From positions 55,139,463-55,203,462 of the forward strand of contig CM048554.1 of the NCBI GenBank assembly GCA_026413225.1: DNA of 64,000 nt, read 5' to 3'. The notes beneath the pieces are model-generated. The model had not been told where the DNA came from. It searched no databases and was given only the letters and a program-made list of their open reading frames with translations. A program made the position numbers and the translations under genes. Numbering within the stretch: the first letter of the stretch is position 1; the number at the start of each line of letters is the position of its first letter. Of this stretch, positions 25,401 to 37,573 are shown piece by piece. This DNA comes from Otis tarda (taxonomy: Eukaryota > Chordata > Aves > Otidiformes > Otididae).

Positions 25401-26896
25401 ATTTAATTTACAAGAACTTGGCCTTTCAACAAATACTTATAGCCATTCGTACATTCGGAGACAAGAACACAAAAACAGCATTGTAAAAATCAAACACAGC
25501 AGCAAGTTTTTGCTCAAAATAAGCTCTTTTTTCATAAAGGATAGAGAAGTTTAACTATGAAATTTTCAACATTAGGAGGACTGCAGTGCTTATGAGCAGG
25601 ACAGGCAAGTACATTTCTAATTAAAGAGTAAGTGATATTCTTCATTCAAGGCTCTTCATTCTGTTGCTTATAACTTCAGAGAAAGAAAACAACTAGTTAC
25701 AGAAAAAGTAGTATATGTTCACGTGAATTAAATATACTACCAATGTGCAGATCAAAACGAAATCAACCTCTATAGGTAATTTTACTTCTAGTATTTAAGC
25801 TTTGTTTTTCAACAAATTAATCAGTTAGAATTTAAATAATTTCATTTGTTTCACTAGGGAGATCACACGCTTTTTTGAAAGACTCAGGTCTTGTAAATAA
25901 TATGGTTTATCTGAACCCTGGAATGGCACAGGAAAAAGAGAAGAGAAGAGGACAGGCCTTAATTCACTGCGAGGAGCATCCAAACAGTCTGGTGATCAGA
26001 TCATACAAGCATTTACAGAATAAGATATTTCAAGAAACACTGACATGATCTTCAAGGGTTTATAATGCTTCAAACGCATTGAATGGTTATACTAAACTTT
26101 AATTGCACTAGAAGAACATGTTATTGTGGATATTTCTACAAAAGTAGTAAGTAAGCCCTGTCTTAGAAGTACTCAAAGAACCTTGAGAGTCTTGATTTTT
26201 TTCCCTTGTGAGAAAAGTTATATTGTAGAGCTTTAAGCATGTCCAAGAGTTTGGTCAGACTAGATGTATCACAGTAAATAAAGTATTTACTGATTGCACA
26301 GAACTTATTTTATGAACAGCAATGACTATAGGTTGGTAAAGGACGTTCTATCAACCTTTCACATCTCTCAGACTGGACAGCATTTCTGTTTCTCCAATAA
26401 AAAGGAATCAGTCATGCAAGTTTTGGATCCAGAAAAGAGCTACCCTTACCACTGTAAAAGGTGCTAGGTGACAGTTCAGGGAATGAGTTCTAGAGAAGTC
26501 TATATCCCAGCAGAAAAAGCATACATGGGCATGAACTGAAAACTGCAAGTCAGAAGCTATGAAACCATAACAAATTCCCTCATTGACCTTCTGTCAATAC
26601 AAGACTTTTGCAACCATCAACAAGACATCTGCTAAAAATAAAACATCCCATTTCCCACCACCTCTTCCCTCACACAATACACCTCTGACTACTATCAGTT
26701 TTCTTTGGAAGTACATTCCTTGTTTCCTATCTTTGCCCACAGGCCATAAAGAGAAGTTAGAGAAAAGAGGACATCTGTCCTTATGGAGAACAGACTGTAA
26801 TGTCTAAGCATTCAGAAGATGCAGAATAACTTCAACACTGAATATACACCTTTGCAAAATTCGCATCACACTGGGCAGCAAAAAACTACCTGTCTT

Positions 26897-26921
26897 AAAA
26901 AAAAAAAAAAAAAAAAAAAAA
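26897..26921. repeat. Poly(A) tract
   Basis: About 25 consecutive A on the plus strand, followed by GCCCAAACT. No retroposon body was recognised. Confidence 0.9.
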
Positions 26922-28109
26922 GCCCAAACTATGGACTTAAAAGGGTGTCAAGAAGGAAATGAGTCATAGGGAAAATTTCAGGGAAATTTTACATGAAAAG
27001 GAAACCCATGAGCAATTTCATAAAATTTTCCATGCTCAGCCACACCCCCGCCCTTTCTTTCTTCTTTCCCAGAGGCTTGATAGAAGAGGATAGACCTCAA
27101 AATACTTTTATTTATCCTGATATTAGAGGAAGAACAAAACAGAGAATAGAGCACAGTATGCTCTGATGCCCTGAAGATCTGTCTGTTGCATCAAGAACTG
27201 GCAACCACAAGCATTCAAAAACCATGAATCAGATTGCCAAAAAACCCAAACACGTTAAATAACCATTCCACTTCCAGTTTTCAGACATGCTGTCAGGAAA
27301 TGAATGGTTTCTTTCTTGCCCTGCGTCAAATGGGCAGGTGGAAAATTCCCAAGCATGTTGTTCTTGTGGCTATGTTCTCAATCAGCTGGAAAGCAAGTGT
27401 GTCAAAGTCCCAATAAGGTCATTTGGATTTATGTCCCTGACACTCAGGGCCAGCCTTCTATCTTTGATCCTGCACTAGAGAAACAAAAAACTTGGGATTG
27501 TTCAGATGCAGAAGGGGAAAAAAGATCCCTATAGATGAAGAGAGGTCCTCAATACCCCTACTATCAATTGTCTTTATTTATGCAATTTATCTTCTTTCCT
27601 CTGTAAATATCTAAGTCATTATCTAATTAAAGAAAGAAAAGCAAGCTGCTTTGCTGTTCCAGGTCAACATACTTTTCTATGGAGAGCACAGTAGTTTGGA
27701 GAACAGATGGAAACAACAGCTGGAAGCTCTAAAAGACACTGATCTTTCTAGCATCTCGGAAAACTGAGGCACAGTACTCAGCTTGATACTTTTACCTGTT
27801 CACACACTTACACCCTTTGCAGTTTCTAAACTGCACTCAGATTCAATCTTGATTCTGAACAGGGCTCAAGAAAAGGCTTTCTCAAGAAAAGTTTACCACA
27901 AAGAGTCTGCAGGGTAATTTGTTTGAATGAATTCAGAATAAGAAAAATTGAGCCCTCATGCAAAGCATTTGTTTTCAAAAGGCTCACAAAGGGATTCTGC
28001 TACTGAAATTACATTGTGTTTGTCTCTAGAACAAGTGTGATTTTCCAGGAGTCTTCAAATGAGACATTGCCTGGACTCAATTAATCAAATTTTCTAGCTT
28101 TTACAGCCT

Positions 28110-28192
28110 CCAAAATAAAAAAAAAAACCCACCCCAAATAAAAAATAAAAAAAAAACAAAAACAAAACAAAAAAAAAACCCAAACAAACAGA
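28110..28192. repeat. A-rich / A-C low-complexity tract
   Basis: Runs of A interrupted by CCCACCCC, T, C and CCCAAAC. It resembles the patch at 257-330 and is a degenerate simple repeat. Confidence 0.85.
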
Positions 28193-29049
28193 AACTATAT
28201 CAGCAATCAAAACAGAAGCAGAAGTACAGGAACTGACATCAGACCTTAGACAACCATGGTCCTCAGATTCTAGACTATGTCTCAGTTTGGGTGATTGCTC
28301 CCTCTGGTTTGGGAATTCCCGTCTGACAGTCATTGACCTGGAAATACTTCATAGATACTTGCCCTTTGGAGAATGGTCAAAATTATGATCCTCAAAAAAA
28401 TCTTAGGGAGGTCACAAGTCCCATGATAAGCTCACACACGCAGAAACGGTTTCAAGGAATCAATTATTTGTCTTTGAATATGTCATGCACAGTTCATGCA
28501 CAGTCATTACATTATACAAATCAATCATGTAGATCTGACAGATCAAAAGGCAGCAATCTCACAGAGTTTGAATACATAAACCCAAGCAGCAGAACTTCCT
28601 CTAGTAAATCCACCGATGAAAATACTGTTCTTTCCTATCACATGTATGAACGTTATTAAGTTCAATGACTTGTTGGTATAAAACACCTTTTGGGGGAAAA
28701 AAAAAAATTCTCTTTCAACTCTCACAATAGTGCATTCATTGTAATCCCAAGAATTTCAAATAAAATAAGAACAACCTGTAGAAAACAGCAGCACATGCAA
28801 CTCAAAACAGAGAAGCTGCAGCCAATCACCAGCATTCAAGGAGTCAAAGAACTGACCTTGTGAACTCCATTAATGCTTGCTTTACACATCTGGTACAGAA
28901 GAAACCCAAACGGTTATTCTGTAGCTGCAGATAACATCCTGATTCTTGCTTTAAAACCTGGCTTCCTGTCTCTCTTGTTATCATTCGGTCTTAGTTTCAG
29001 ATTCTGCTTCTCAGCAGTGGTCTTTGGCCCTTCAGTTGTATTAACTGAT

Positions 29050-30197
29050 TGTTGTGGTTTTGTTTAGTGAGGGGGGGCCTAAGGTGGTAGCTTCTCTAGG
29101 AAACTGCTAGAAGTCGCTCCCCTTTGTTCAGTGGACTTGGCCGGGCCTAGGGCAGACCCGCTGCTGGCCAAGGCCGAGCCAATTGGTAGCAGAATGTCCC
29201 GTGATAACGCCTCTGCGATAACGTATTTAAGAAGGGGAAAACAGGAAAAAAAAAAAAAAAGAGAAGAGAAGATGTGAAGAAGCTGAGTGGGGGCAGAGGT
29301 GCAGAGGGGGAGGCGCAGGCCTCATGGGCCTTGCAGGCCTCACCCTCTGGTCTCTTGCCAGGCGGCCGACTGGGCCCGACTCGGTCCGGCCCAGCTGCAA
29401 GAAGTGGAGAGGAGATGAGATGGATGATGTGAAGAGATCCTGAGAGGTGTCTGACAGCCTGTTGTGAGGAACGGCTGCAGACGCCAAGGTTAGTGAAGAA
29501 GGAGGGGGAAGAGTAATGCAGCTCCTGGCAGAGATTCCCCTGCAGCCTGCGGTGATGACCATGGTGGAGCAGGTTGTCCCCCTGCAGCCCATGGAGGTCC
29601 ACGGAGGAGCAGAGATCCACTTGGAGCCCATGAAGGACCCCACATCAGGGGAGGTGGAGGCCTGAAGGAGGCTGTGGCCCGTGGAGGGCCTGCGCTGGGA
29701 CAGCCATTCTGGAGAGACTGCACCCCGTGGAAGAGATGACCCACGCCAGAGCAGTTTCATGAAGGACTATGGCCCTTGGGAGGGACCCCACGATGGAGCA
29801 GGGGAGGAATGTGAAGAGTTCTTCCCCTGACAACGAAGCAGCGGGGTAAAACAACACGTGATGAACTGACCACAACCCCCATTCCCTCTTCCCCTCTGTG
29901 CTGCTTGGGAGGGGAAGCTAGTAGAGATAATGTTAAGCCCGGGAAGAAGGAGGGGTGGAGGGAGGTTCTCTCATTCTCTGTCTCATAATCCTGCTGTTTT
30001 TAGTAATAAATGAATAGTTTTCCCCAAGTCAAGTCTGTTTTGCCCATAACGGTAACTTTAAGGATTTTCTCCCTATTCTTATCTCAAACCTCGAGCTGGT
30101 TTTTTTTCTTACATTATCTCCCCCTATTCTCTCAGAGGGTAGGGGGAGTGAGAGAGAGACTGCGTAGTCTGGTCCCGATCGGGGCTGAACTATGACA
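29050..30197 (+). mobile_element. Long solo LTR, copy 1 (about 1.15 kb), antisense to LCLAT1
   Basis: Begins TGTTGTGGTTTTGTTTAGTG and ends GGGGCTGAACTATGACA; the termini form a short imperfect inverted repeat (TGTTGT / ATGACA). It contains CCAAT (29179-29183), a TATA-like TATTTAA (29224-29230), a 15-A tract (29246-29260), AATAAA (30005-30010) and a U5-like segment with CTGTTTTGCCCATAACGG. The flanks CTGAT and CTCAT look like a 5 bp duplication with one mismatch. It is closely similar to the copy at 37351. Style and sequence resemble ERVL-type LTRs of birds; this assignment is from memory. No retroviral coding region is attached. Confidence 0.88.
29516..29665 (+). other. Repeat-derived open frame inside LTR copy 1
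   Basis: ATG to TGA, 49 codons beginning MQLLAEIPLQP, built on imperfect repeats of the kind PLQPMEVHGG / LEPMKDP. The underlying DNA has units with CTGCAGCCCATGGAGG. The same frame stays open in copy 2. Open frame conservation can result from repeat units whose lengths are multiples of three, so coding is not shown. It is not a recognised retroviral gene. Confidence 0.3.
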
Positions 30198-33100
30198 CTC
30201 ATTCTGCCAGCACAGTCTTGGTTTCTAATCCCACCTTAACATTGATTCCTGGATCTCACTGCCTACTGCACCCCTTCACCCTACTTACTACTTCTGACCA
30301 CGTCACTAACACTGGAGGAGGAACAAGCAGCTATGGATCAGAGAACCTCTAGCCTAGGATCACTCTCCCTGGAGCTTGTATCCCCTGGTTTTCCAATTCT
30401 TTGTAACAGTATTTCACTCCAGTCTGACAAACTACAGAATCTATCCACTCATGGTCCAGTTAAGACTCTCACTATCAAGCAAAAGAAGAGCAACTAGCAT
30501 CTATCCAATCGATATCCTAGAAACAAGAATAACAGCTGAGCATCATAAAATACCTAGCAGTTGCCCTAGGATTTCTTGCAGCCTTAACAGATGAGGAATA
30601 AAACCTTAATAGTCAGATAAAAAGTACACCCTTCACAGTACTTGTTCTCTAGCATTTTCATTATGACATCTACTCTTAATTAGATCAGAGGCTGAAAAAG
30701 AGTCTGGTTTATTTCGTGAATTCTTTGGGAAGTTTTGTTATTATTCTGGGACAGGGAAGGAGAGGAACATTTACAAAAAAAAAACCTGGCAAGAAGTGGC
30801 AACACCCACTTTTCCTTTGTTATTTTGGCCCCCATTGCCGATATTTTTGGATTTTCATTCTGGAAAAGGAAGAAAGATGAGGAATTGTCTGAAGGAGTGT
30901 TTGCTGGGCTGCTTGCCCTCAGAAAACTGGAAATTTGCCCAGAATGAAGAAAGAAAGGATTTTATAAACTCAGATCCGACTTGTGTTTAACAGAACAACA
31001 TTTATGGAAAATGAATATTTACAGTGTCTTGACCTAAGAGACTTTGTTATCTTGTATGGTGTTGAAGAAAGAAATGACCAGTGGAAAAACCAAAGAAATT
31101 GCCAAACTGAATCAGCAGTAGTCTAGCCAGTCACCCTGTCTGACAGTGTCTTGAACCATGCACTTCATAAGAAGGTGCAGGAAGAAAGCCTGCAGTAGGC
31201 AGTGATGGCAGGTTTATTCTTAGTCTCTGTTAACATTTATCTTAAGCCATAAAATACATGGGCAATATCCTTCTCAACATTACTCATTCATTAGCAGGCT
31301 GATCTTGTCTTCTATATAAACAGACCTAATCCCTTTGCTCTATCAGCAGTCTTTAAAGCCTTCTTCACTGTTGCCCAGTATCCAAACCTATAAAGAAAAA
31401 GGATCGACAGCAGGCAGACAACTCGCCCACTCGAGCGACAAAGGTACAAATCCCATCCTCGGCTTCACTCAACTATTAGTAGCAGGCAGTCAGTAGCGAG
31501 GTGATTAAAAGCCTGTAACCTCCTTAATGGCAAACGATCAGTGATGCTCATCAGCACCCTTCACTCTCTCCTGAAATCTTTAAAGTAAAACAAAACAGTT
31601 TAAACTCTGTATCTTGTTCTAAGGAAAAGTTCTGATCTTATGGAATGCCTTACTAGAAAGCATTGTTAGCTGTGAACAGCACTTAGATTGTGTAAAACAA
31701 GTCAAAGGCTTCAGGCAATACAGTATTAAAGAGGAGGAAACTAGTAAGCAGAAAATTCGATCTTACGTCTGGGATTTGTTCAGACAGTTTTTATAAAGCA
31801 AGGGATGCTCTTGAGAAGCTGTCTCTCCAAGCCAGGAAGTTCTCGTTGAGCTGGCCAGTGGTCCAAGGTGCCAACTACTAAGATCTAATCAGTCTTTAAC
31901 TGTTGGGAGGAAGCTCCCATTCTGCTGCAGTAATAACAGGATAGGAACTGGTGAAAGGGAAGACACAGCCGTGTTAATGGGCACCACTGGCATGACCTTT
32001 AAAGAACAGCTGGGAGCTGCCAGCCTAGACAGCAGAACTAGTATGAACAGTCACGTAAAAAGATCAAGTCTGCAATGACTCCTTGTAAAAAAATTATTTG
32101 TAATCCTACATAGCCTACATTGCTAACACCACAAGGGGTGTAAAGAAAAGGAATGAAAGATGCCAACTGGAGAAGTCTGGTCTAACAAAACAAAAATATG
32201 TATTCCTGTTGCCTGCATTATTTATAGTGTAATTTATTCATCACCACTCCAGACTACGAAATGTCTGAGCAACTTCCAGAACAGAGAGGTTTTTTTCCCC
32301 CTCCAAAATACAAAGAGCGTAAGAAACACAACTGACAATCATTATTTTATATAATAACAATGCAATACTATGATTCACTTGCATTAAGTCTGACTAAATA
32401 GGCCATTACCTTTAAATAGAAAATGCAGCCAATAATTTCAAAACTAAAAATAGAAAGATATAGGATGTGAATCCTATCTGATTTACTCCTAATTTGAATA
32501 CATTATGCTGTCTTTCAAATGTTTTTGTAAGTGCTTTTCTGCTTTGCCATTAGTTTTCTTTTCCAGTCATGTTTGCTTGATTTTTCATTTTATAACTTCC
32601 ACTTACAGAAATGCATTTCTATAGTTTTATATAAAAAAGGACTACATCACTACACTGCTACAGTAACCACGCTGCTATGAAATGTAGATGCCATTGTAGC
32701 TGAAGAAAATCAAACTGTAGAGAAGACTACAATGAAATATGTGGGAGCAAATACACAAATAAACACTTTATAATGAAAGGAAATAGTACTAAAGTCTTCT
32801 AAAAATGTCAGCTTGGGGAACTCAATAAAGGTCAAGACACTTTGAAAAGGAGAAGTTAATCAAACATTTTCTGTATGTACAGTCTTTTCTTCAATAATTC
32901 AGTACAATGCACTCTAGGTTACCCTAAAGCTAAGCAGTGACCTTTCTTGCCAACATTCACTGTTCACTACCCCAGAAGTCCCAAGTTTTGCTTAAAGAAG
33001 CCAACCAAACCTGCTGATGTGTAAATGGTCTAAATCTACACCTTGCAAAACACAGTTATGTTAGCATCCACTTAGATGCTAAAACTTCCCAGCATGATTA

Positions 33101-33912
33101 CTTTTCATTGTTCTTGCACAAATCAAAATAAACAACAGGTGGGGAATGACCCCAGAACTCACTTCATGTATTTTTAAACAGCCTTTAATGTAACTATTCC
33201 CACCACTAGCAAATGAAAATAGGTGGGGCAAATATTTTTGTGCCAATAAAAATGTTTCATTTAACAACAAAATGTGTGTCAAGAAGGCCAATTAAAATGT
33301 ACAGGCACGTTTTGAAGTCACTGAATTTAGAGCCACTCCAAACTTGTGAAAATAAACAAGCATTTCAAAATGGGAGCATTTTCATTATAAAAATGACAAG
33401 TAGATTTCTGTCACCTAAAGGAAAGTCACTTTTTTACTATTTTCTTTAAATTGTCACTCTCAAAATGAAAGCAAAATTAAGAATGAGAGAAATTGGTTTT
33501 GATACTACGCATGCTCTCGAAACCTCTTATTTTTTTGTGGCTTAACAACCACATTTTCCTGTGTTTAAAGTGCTTTACTCCCTTCTTATAGCGTAAGATC
33601 ATTAACACAAGAGGAGAAACAGCCTATACCAAAACAGAGTATGCAGCAAGTGCTTCTCTGTCCTTCCCCCCTCAGGAAAAAAAAAATTATTTTCCTATGG
33701 TGGCTTAGCTACAATGTACATTTACATTGCTCTTAAGAGCAACTGGAACTACAGCTTCAGTTCTCAATTCACACGTTTCTTAAGACTTAAAAAAGCAAAG
33801 GAACCTTGTTTCCCAAATAACACTCCTTATTCTGCAATTTACTTTAAGCTAAGTAGCCATCTCCTTTGAAGCTGATGAGAGCTTTAAAGGAATAAATTAT
33901 CTTCCCTTGCGA

Positions 33913-33928
33913 ATCACCCATGGGTGAT
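33913..33928. repeat. Perfect 16 bp palindrome
   Basis: ATCACCCATGGGTGAT reads identically on both strands. It lies about 35 bp before the end of the CR1 fragment. Function is unknown and it may be chance. Confidence 0.8.
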
Positions 33929-33963
33929 CTCAAACCAATAAAGACTGTATGACATTTGCACAA

Positions 33964-34380
33964 CAGAATCACACAGAATGGGTGAGATTGGAAGGGACTT
34001 CTGGAGGTCACCTGGTCCAACTCTCCTGCTCAAGCAGGACCACCTACAGCCAGTTCCCTAGTACCATGTCTAGTCAGCTTATTAATATCTCTCGAGGAGA
34101 CTCCACAACCTCCTTGGGCAACCTGTGCCAGTGCTTACCAACTCTCTCAATAAAAAGGTGTTTTCTGAATGCTCAAGAGGAACCTCCTGTGTTTCTGTTT
34201 ATGCCCATTGCCTCTGGTCCTATACACTGGTAAGATCCCCCTCCCCGAGACTTCTCTTCTCCAGGCTGAACAGTCCCAGCTCTCTCAGCCTTTCCTCATG
34301 TCAGATGCTCCAGTCCCTTCATCATCCTTGTGGCCCTTCACTGAACTCTCTCCAGTATGTCTACTGTGTGTTTGTGCAGG
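33964..34380 (-). mobile_element. CR1 3' fragment, older, sense to LCLAT1
   Basis: The plus strand begins with an inverted CR1 tail (CAGAATCACACAGAATGG, then GGAAGGGACTTCTGGAGG). It continues with CACCTGGTCCAACTC, CCTTGGGCAACCTGTGCCAG, CTCCAGGCTGAACAGTCCCAG and the CTCAGCCTTTCCTC block. It is a more diverged subfamily than the copies at 2-12 kb, with several substitutions and a lost terminal repeat. The right edge is uncertain because similarity fades near 34380. Confidence 0.9.
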
Positions 34381-35034
34381 GTCTTGACCCTAAAATTTCT
34401 GGAAGCATCCACAGTGTCCCTATTAGCTAGGAATTAAGCCTCTGAGTGTTCCCTTAGCTGCTGCACAGCATTTCGACAACAATAGGACAGAGCTTATGGC
34501 CCTCCAAATTCAGCATGAGGGGGTTCCTGTCTTTAACCACTAGAATAATTCCTTTGGTCCTGGTTCTGAATCAAACCAGAATAATTAAGGTCAACTTCTA
34601 AGAAACTCTGAATTATGACAATCCTTCTGAAAATACCTCCCTGCTAGCTGCAAAATTAACAGACTACAAAGTCACTTAAAAAGTCACTCAGAAATTCATC
34701 AGTCCTCAGCTCCATTTCAAACAGTTCAAACTTCATGAAGCAAACAATTAAGCTTGTAATGTTGTTCTGCAATATTGCAAGGCTAAGAGAAAAACTAACA
34801 AGAGATTAAAAGACAAAACATGAAGATCAAGAAAATAAAGCTCACATTTGCATACCAATTGTTGCCAACAACAAAACAAAGGAGGGAAAGAAATGAAACT
34901 ATTCCCACTTCTACATAATGTGTATAAGGTCTCAGTAGTTCTATGTCATAGTATGGCCTAACAAAATAGTTCAAATTACTTTAGGAAAAGTTAAATATAT
35001 TCCAAAACAAAGAAGTTCACTGATCTCCCAACAT

Positions 35035-35051
35035 TTCTCTCTCTCTCTCTC
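35035..35051. repeat. CT dinucleotide repeat
   Basis: A run of about eight TC/CT units. It is a small microsatellite. Confidence 0.85.
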
Positions 35052-37350
35052 CACATTTTGGTAAGAGGACCCAATACCAGGCATCTAGGTAGACTAAAAG
35101 ACATGAGCAACAACTGAAAGATCCTTTTCACTTATTTATATTAAACCATTACTTTTTCATAGTGCTTTCCAGAGCAATTTACACTAATTTGCAGTATGCA
35201 AAAAGGATATAATAGACAACCAGAATGAGAAGTTATTTGATAAGCATTTCTTAAGATGTCAGAATTTTTAACAACTAACATTGTGGCAAAGAGGAAAGAG
35301 ATTAATGGTGACAGAGTAAGAAATAAAGTGGAGAAAGCCACTGTAGTAAACTCAGCATAAACGTCCTGGAATTGCTTCAGGCTTCAGTTTGGCAGCTGCT
35401 ACAGACACATCACATCTTCAGACCATACAGCACAAAGACACTCAGACCAGTCACTTTCTGCATCTCAAAACATTGATAGACTGGAAACTTCGAAGGGGTT
35501 TGGAAATGGAAAAGCATCAACACAAGTGTAATGAACAGAACAACAAAAAAAAAAAACTTGCAAAACTAGCTTTGCACAAGATTGCTCTTACAGGATTCTC
35601 CATCCAACGAATACAATTAAGGTGTATAGATAAAGAGCTTATGATTTATACTGGTGGGATTTTAGGTATTTTACAGGAAGTAAGAAATTTAAAGTGATCT
35701 AAAGACCTCTAACAGCATAATCATAAGCCTTTTTTTATCAGTAGTAGATTCCAAGCTTGAAATCAGGATTGACTGCATTAGTCACTAAGGAAAAATGTCA
35801 TAATTTCTGGATACTTCACTGAAATTCTTAGACCAAACTATAACAAAAATAAATAATAATCCCTTCTAGAAGGAATATCAGAAAAGGATTATCCTCCAGT
35901 TGTTCATGAACACCAGGGATTTAAAATATTTCAAAGTGGCTGGCAGCAGCTCAACATAACATGGCTTATGAGACTCATCTATCAACTCTCCCATAACACT
36001 TAACATGGTCAAATAATTTCTCTTTATAACTTTCCATGTCTAGCTTCTATACAGTCAGAAAAAGATATCAAGCATATAGATGGAAAATTATATCAAGATA
36101 TATCATAATTGACCCTTTTAAACTGAAAGTAGATTTTTCTATACATTAAGAAGCAGCTCAACTCAGCTGCAAGATGTCCTATTAAAGAACACCTACAACC
36201 TGCAATTTGGGTGAAGCTATTATACATTTTGATAATATAATTTAGTCACTTTCTATTATGCAAGACAGGTGACAGAAGTATACTTAGTACTGAAAAAATT
36301 CTGCCCCCCCCCCTTTAAGTTCTTACTTTAAAAGTGCATAGAGAAGTATTATTTCTCACTGTCAGGAAATTCAGGACATTAATTGTAGCTTGTAAACAGA
36401 TACATCTGTAAAGATGATTATTGTATCCTCAATCAACAGCTGAAGAAAAGATTTAACTGGCCATGAAATAAGGTAAACTAGAACAGACTAGAAACTCCAA
36501 GCTTCACACCTTGTTCAAAATTCATCTCTCCAAGTTATCCACTTGTAAAGATGTCTGCCAGTTCATCAAATAAGCTTTGTCTCACTCTCAACATCACAAA
36601 AGACTAAGATATATTTAGATCAAACAAGTACATTCTTAGGCTTAACTTCACTGCGTAAGCCAACAAAGATTGGGCAAAGCTGTCTATCACCAATCAAGCA
36701 GTAAAAGTCAGTCAATGCATAGCGGTTCAGTATTAATTTCTCAGAAGAAAGGCATCCTGACCAACATCCTTCATCTTGATTGCCGAGGCATCAGACTGAA
36801 ATTGAAAAAAAAAGGTCCTAGACGGCAAATACAAATTTCACAAGAGTTACTACAATGAAGATTTCAAAATGTGAACTGACAGATTAGAAGATGCTATTTT
36901 TTTCCTCTCCTTGTAACAATAACCATATGCTCTATCATGCATACGTAAATACACAAAGAACTATTTCACTCTGGACAAAAGTAAGACTTGGGGGATAGGC
37001 ATAAAGCAGGATCTGTATAATTCAGTCAAACTGCAGAATTTTTTATGATTGTTAACTGCTTTGTAGAAATAACTTGGAATACTGACAATTTTTTTTTCTA
37101 GCCCTGACATGAGTAGTGGTCTTGATACTATATTCAGGAACACAGCCTAGTTACTTCTCTTTGGAGTCAGGATTGATCTCTAATATCTATCATTTTGCAT
37201 ACAATAAAACAGATTGCCAGTTGCAGCTGTGAGAGCTTTACCTTCTTTATTTTATAGGTGTCCAACTTGAAATCTTACTATTCAATAGAAGGATCACAAT
37301 TGGTTATTAACAATAACAACGTTAGGTGTCTTGCTTACCAACTAAAAAGT

Positions 37351-37535
37351 TGTTGTGGTTTTGTTTAGTGAGGGGGGGCTAAGGTGGTAGCTTCTGTAGG
37401 AAACTGCTAGAAGTTGCTCCATTTTTGTTCAGTGGACTCAGCCGGGCCTAGGGCAGACCCGCTGCTGGCCAAGGCCAAGCCAATTGGTAGCAGAATGTTC
37501 CATGATAACGTATTTAAGAAGGGGGAAACAGGAGG

Positions 37536-37573
<38 letters not shown>

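Larger units (their letters stand above)
22472..29049 (-). other. LCLAT1 first intron, unique segment
   Basis: AT-rich intron with A tracts at 26897-26921 and 28110-28192 and a T-rich patch just after the LTR (22490-22501). No exon, RNA gene or further transposon is recognisable. Confidence 0.6.
30198..37350 (-). other. LCLAT1 first intron between the two long LTRs
   Basis: About 7.2 kb of ordinary AT-rich intron. It contains a CR1 fragment at 33964-34380, a CT repeat at 35035-35051, a C10 run at 36304-36313 and a 16 bp palindrome at 33913-33928. There is no primer-binding site after the first LTR, no polypurine tract before the second and no gag or pol frame, so this is not a provirus interior. 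Confidence 0.75.

Noticed and set aside
28333-28659. 108-codon plus-strand frame in the first intron.
   Set aside because: It is antisense to the gene, has no recognisable domain or splice-site support, and has ordinary AT-rich composition.
29147-29760. Minus-strand frames of 157 and 177 codons in LTR copy 1, with equivalents in copy 2.
   Set aside because: They are antisense shadows of a GC-rich LTR with a homopolymer-encoded Phe run, and their frames are interrupted differently in the second copy.
30198-37350. Interior of an 8-9 kb provirus bounded by the two long LTRs.
   Set aside because: The interior has no gag, pol or env frame, no primer-binding site or polypurine tract, and contains normal intron plus a CR1 fragment. 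Each LTR has its own target duplication.
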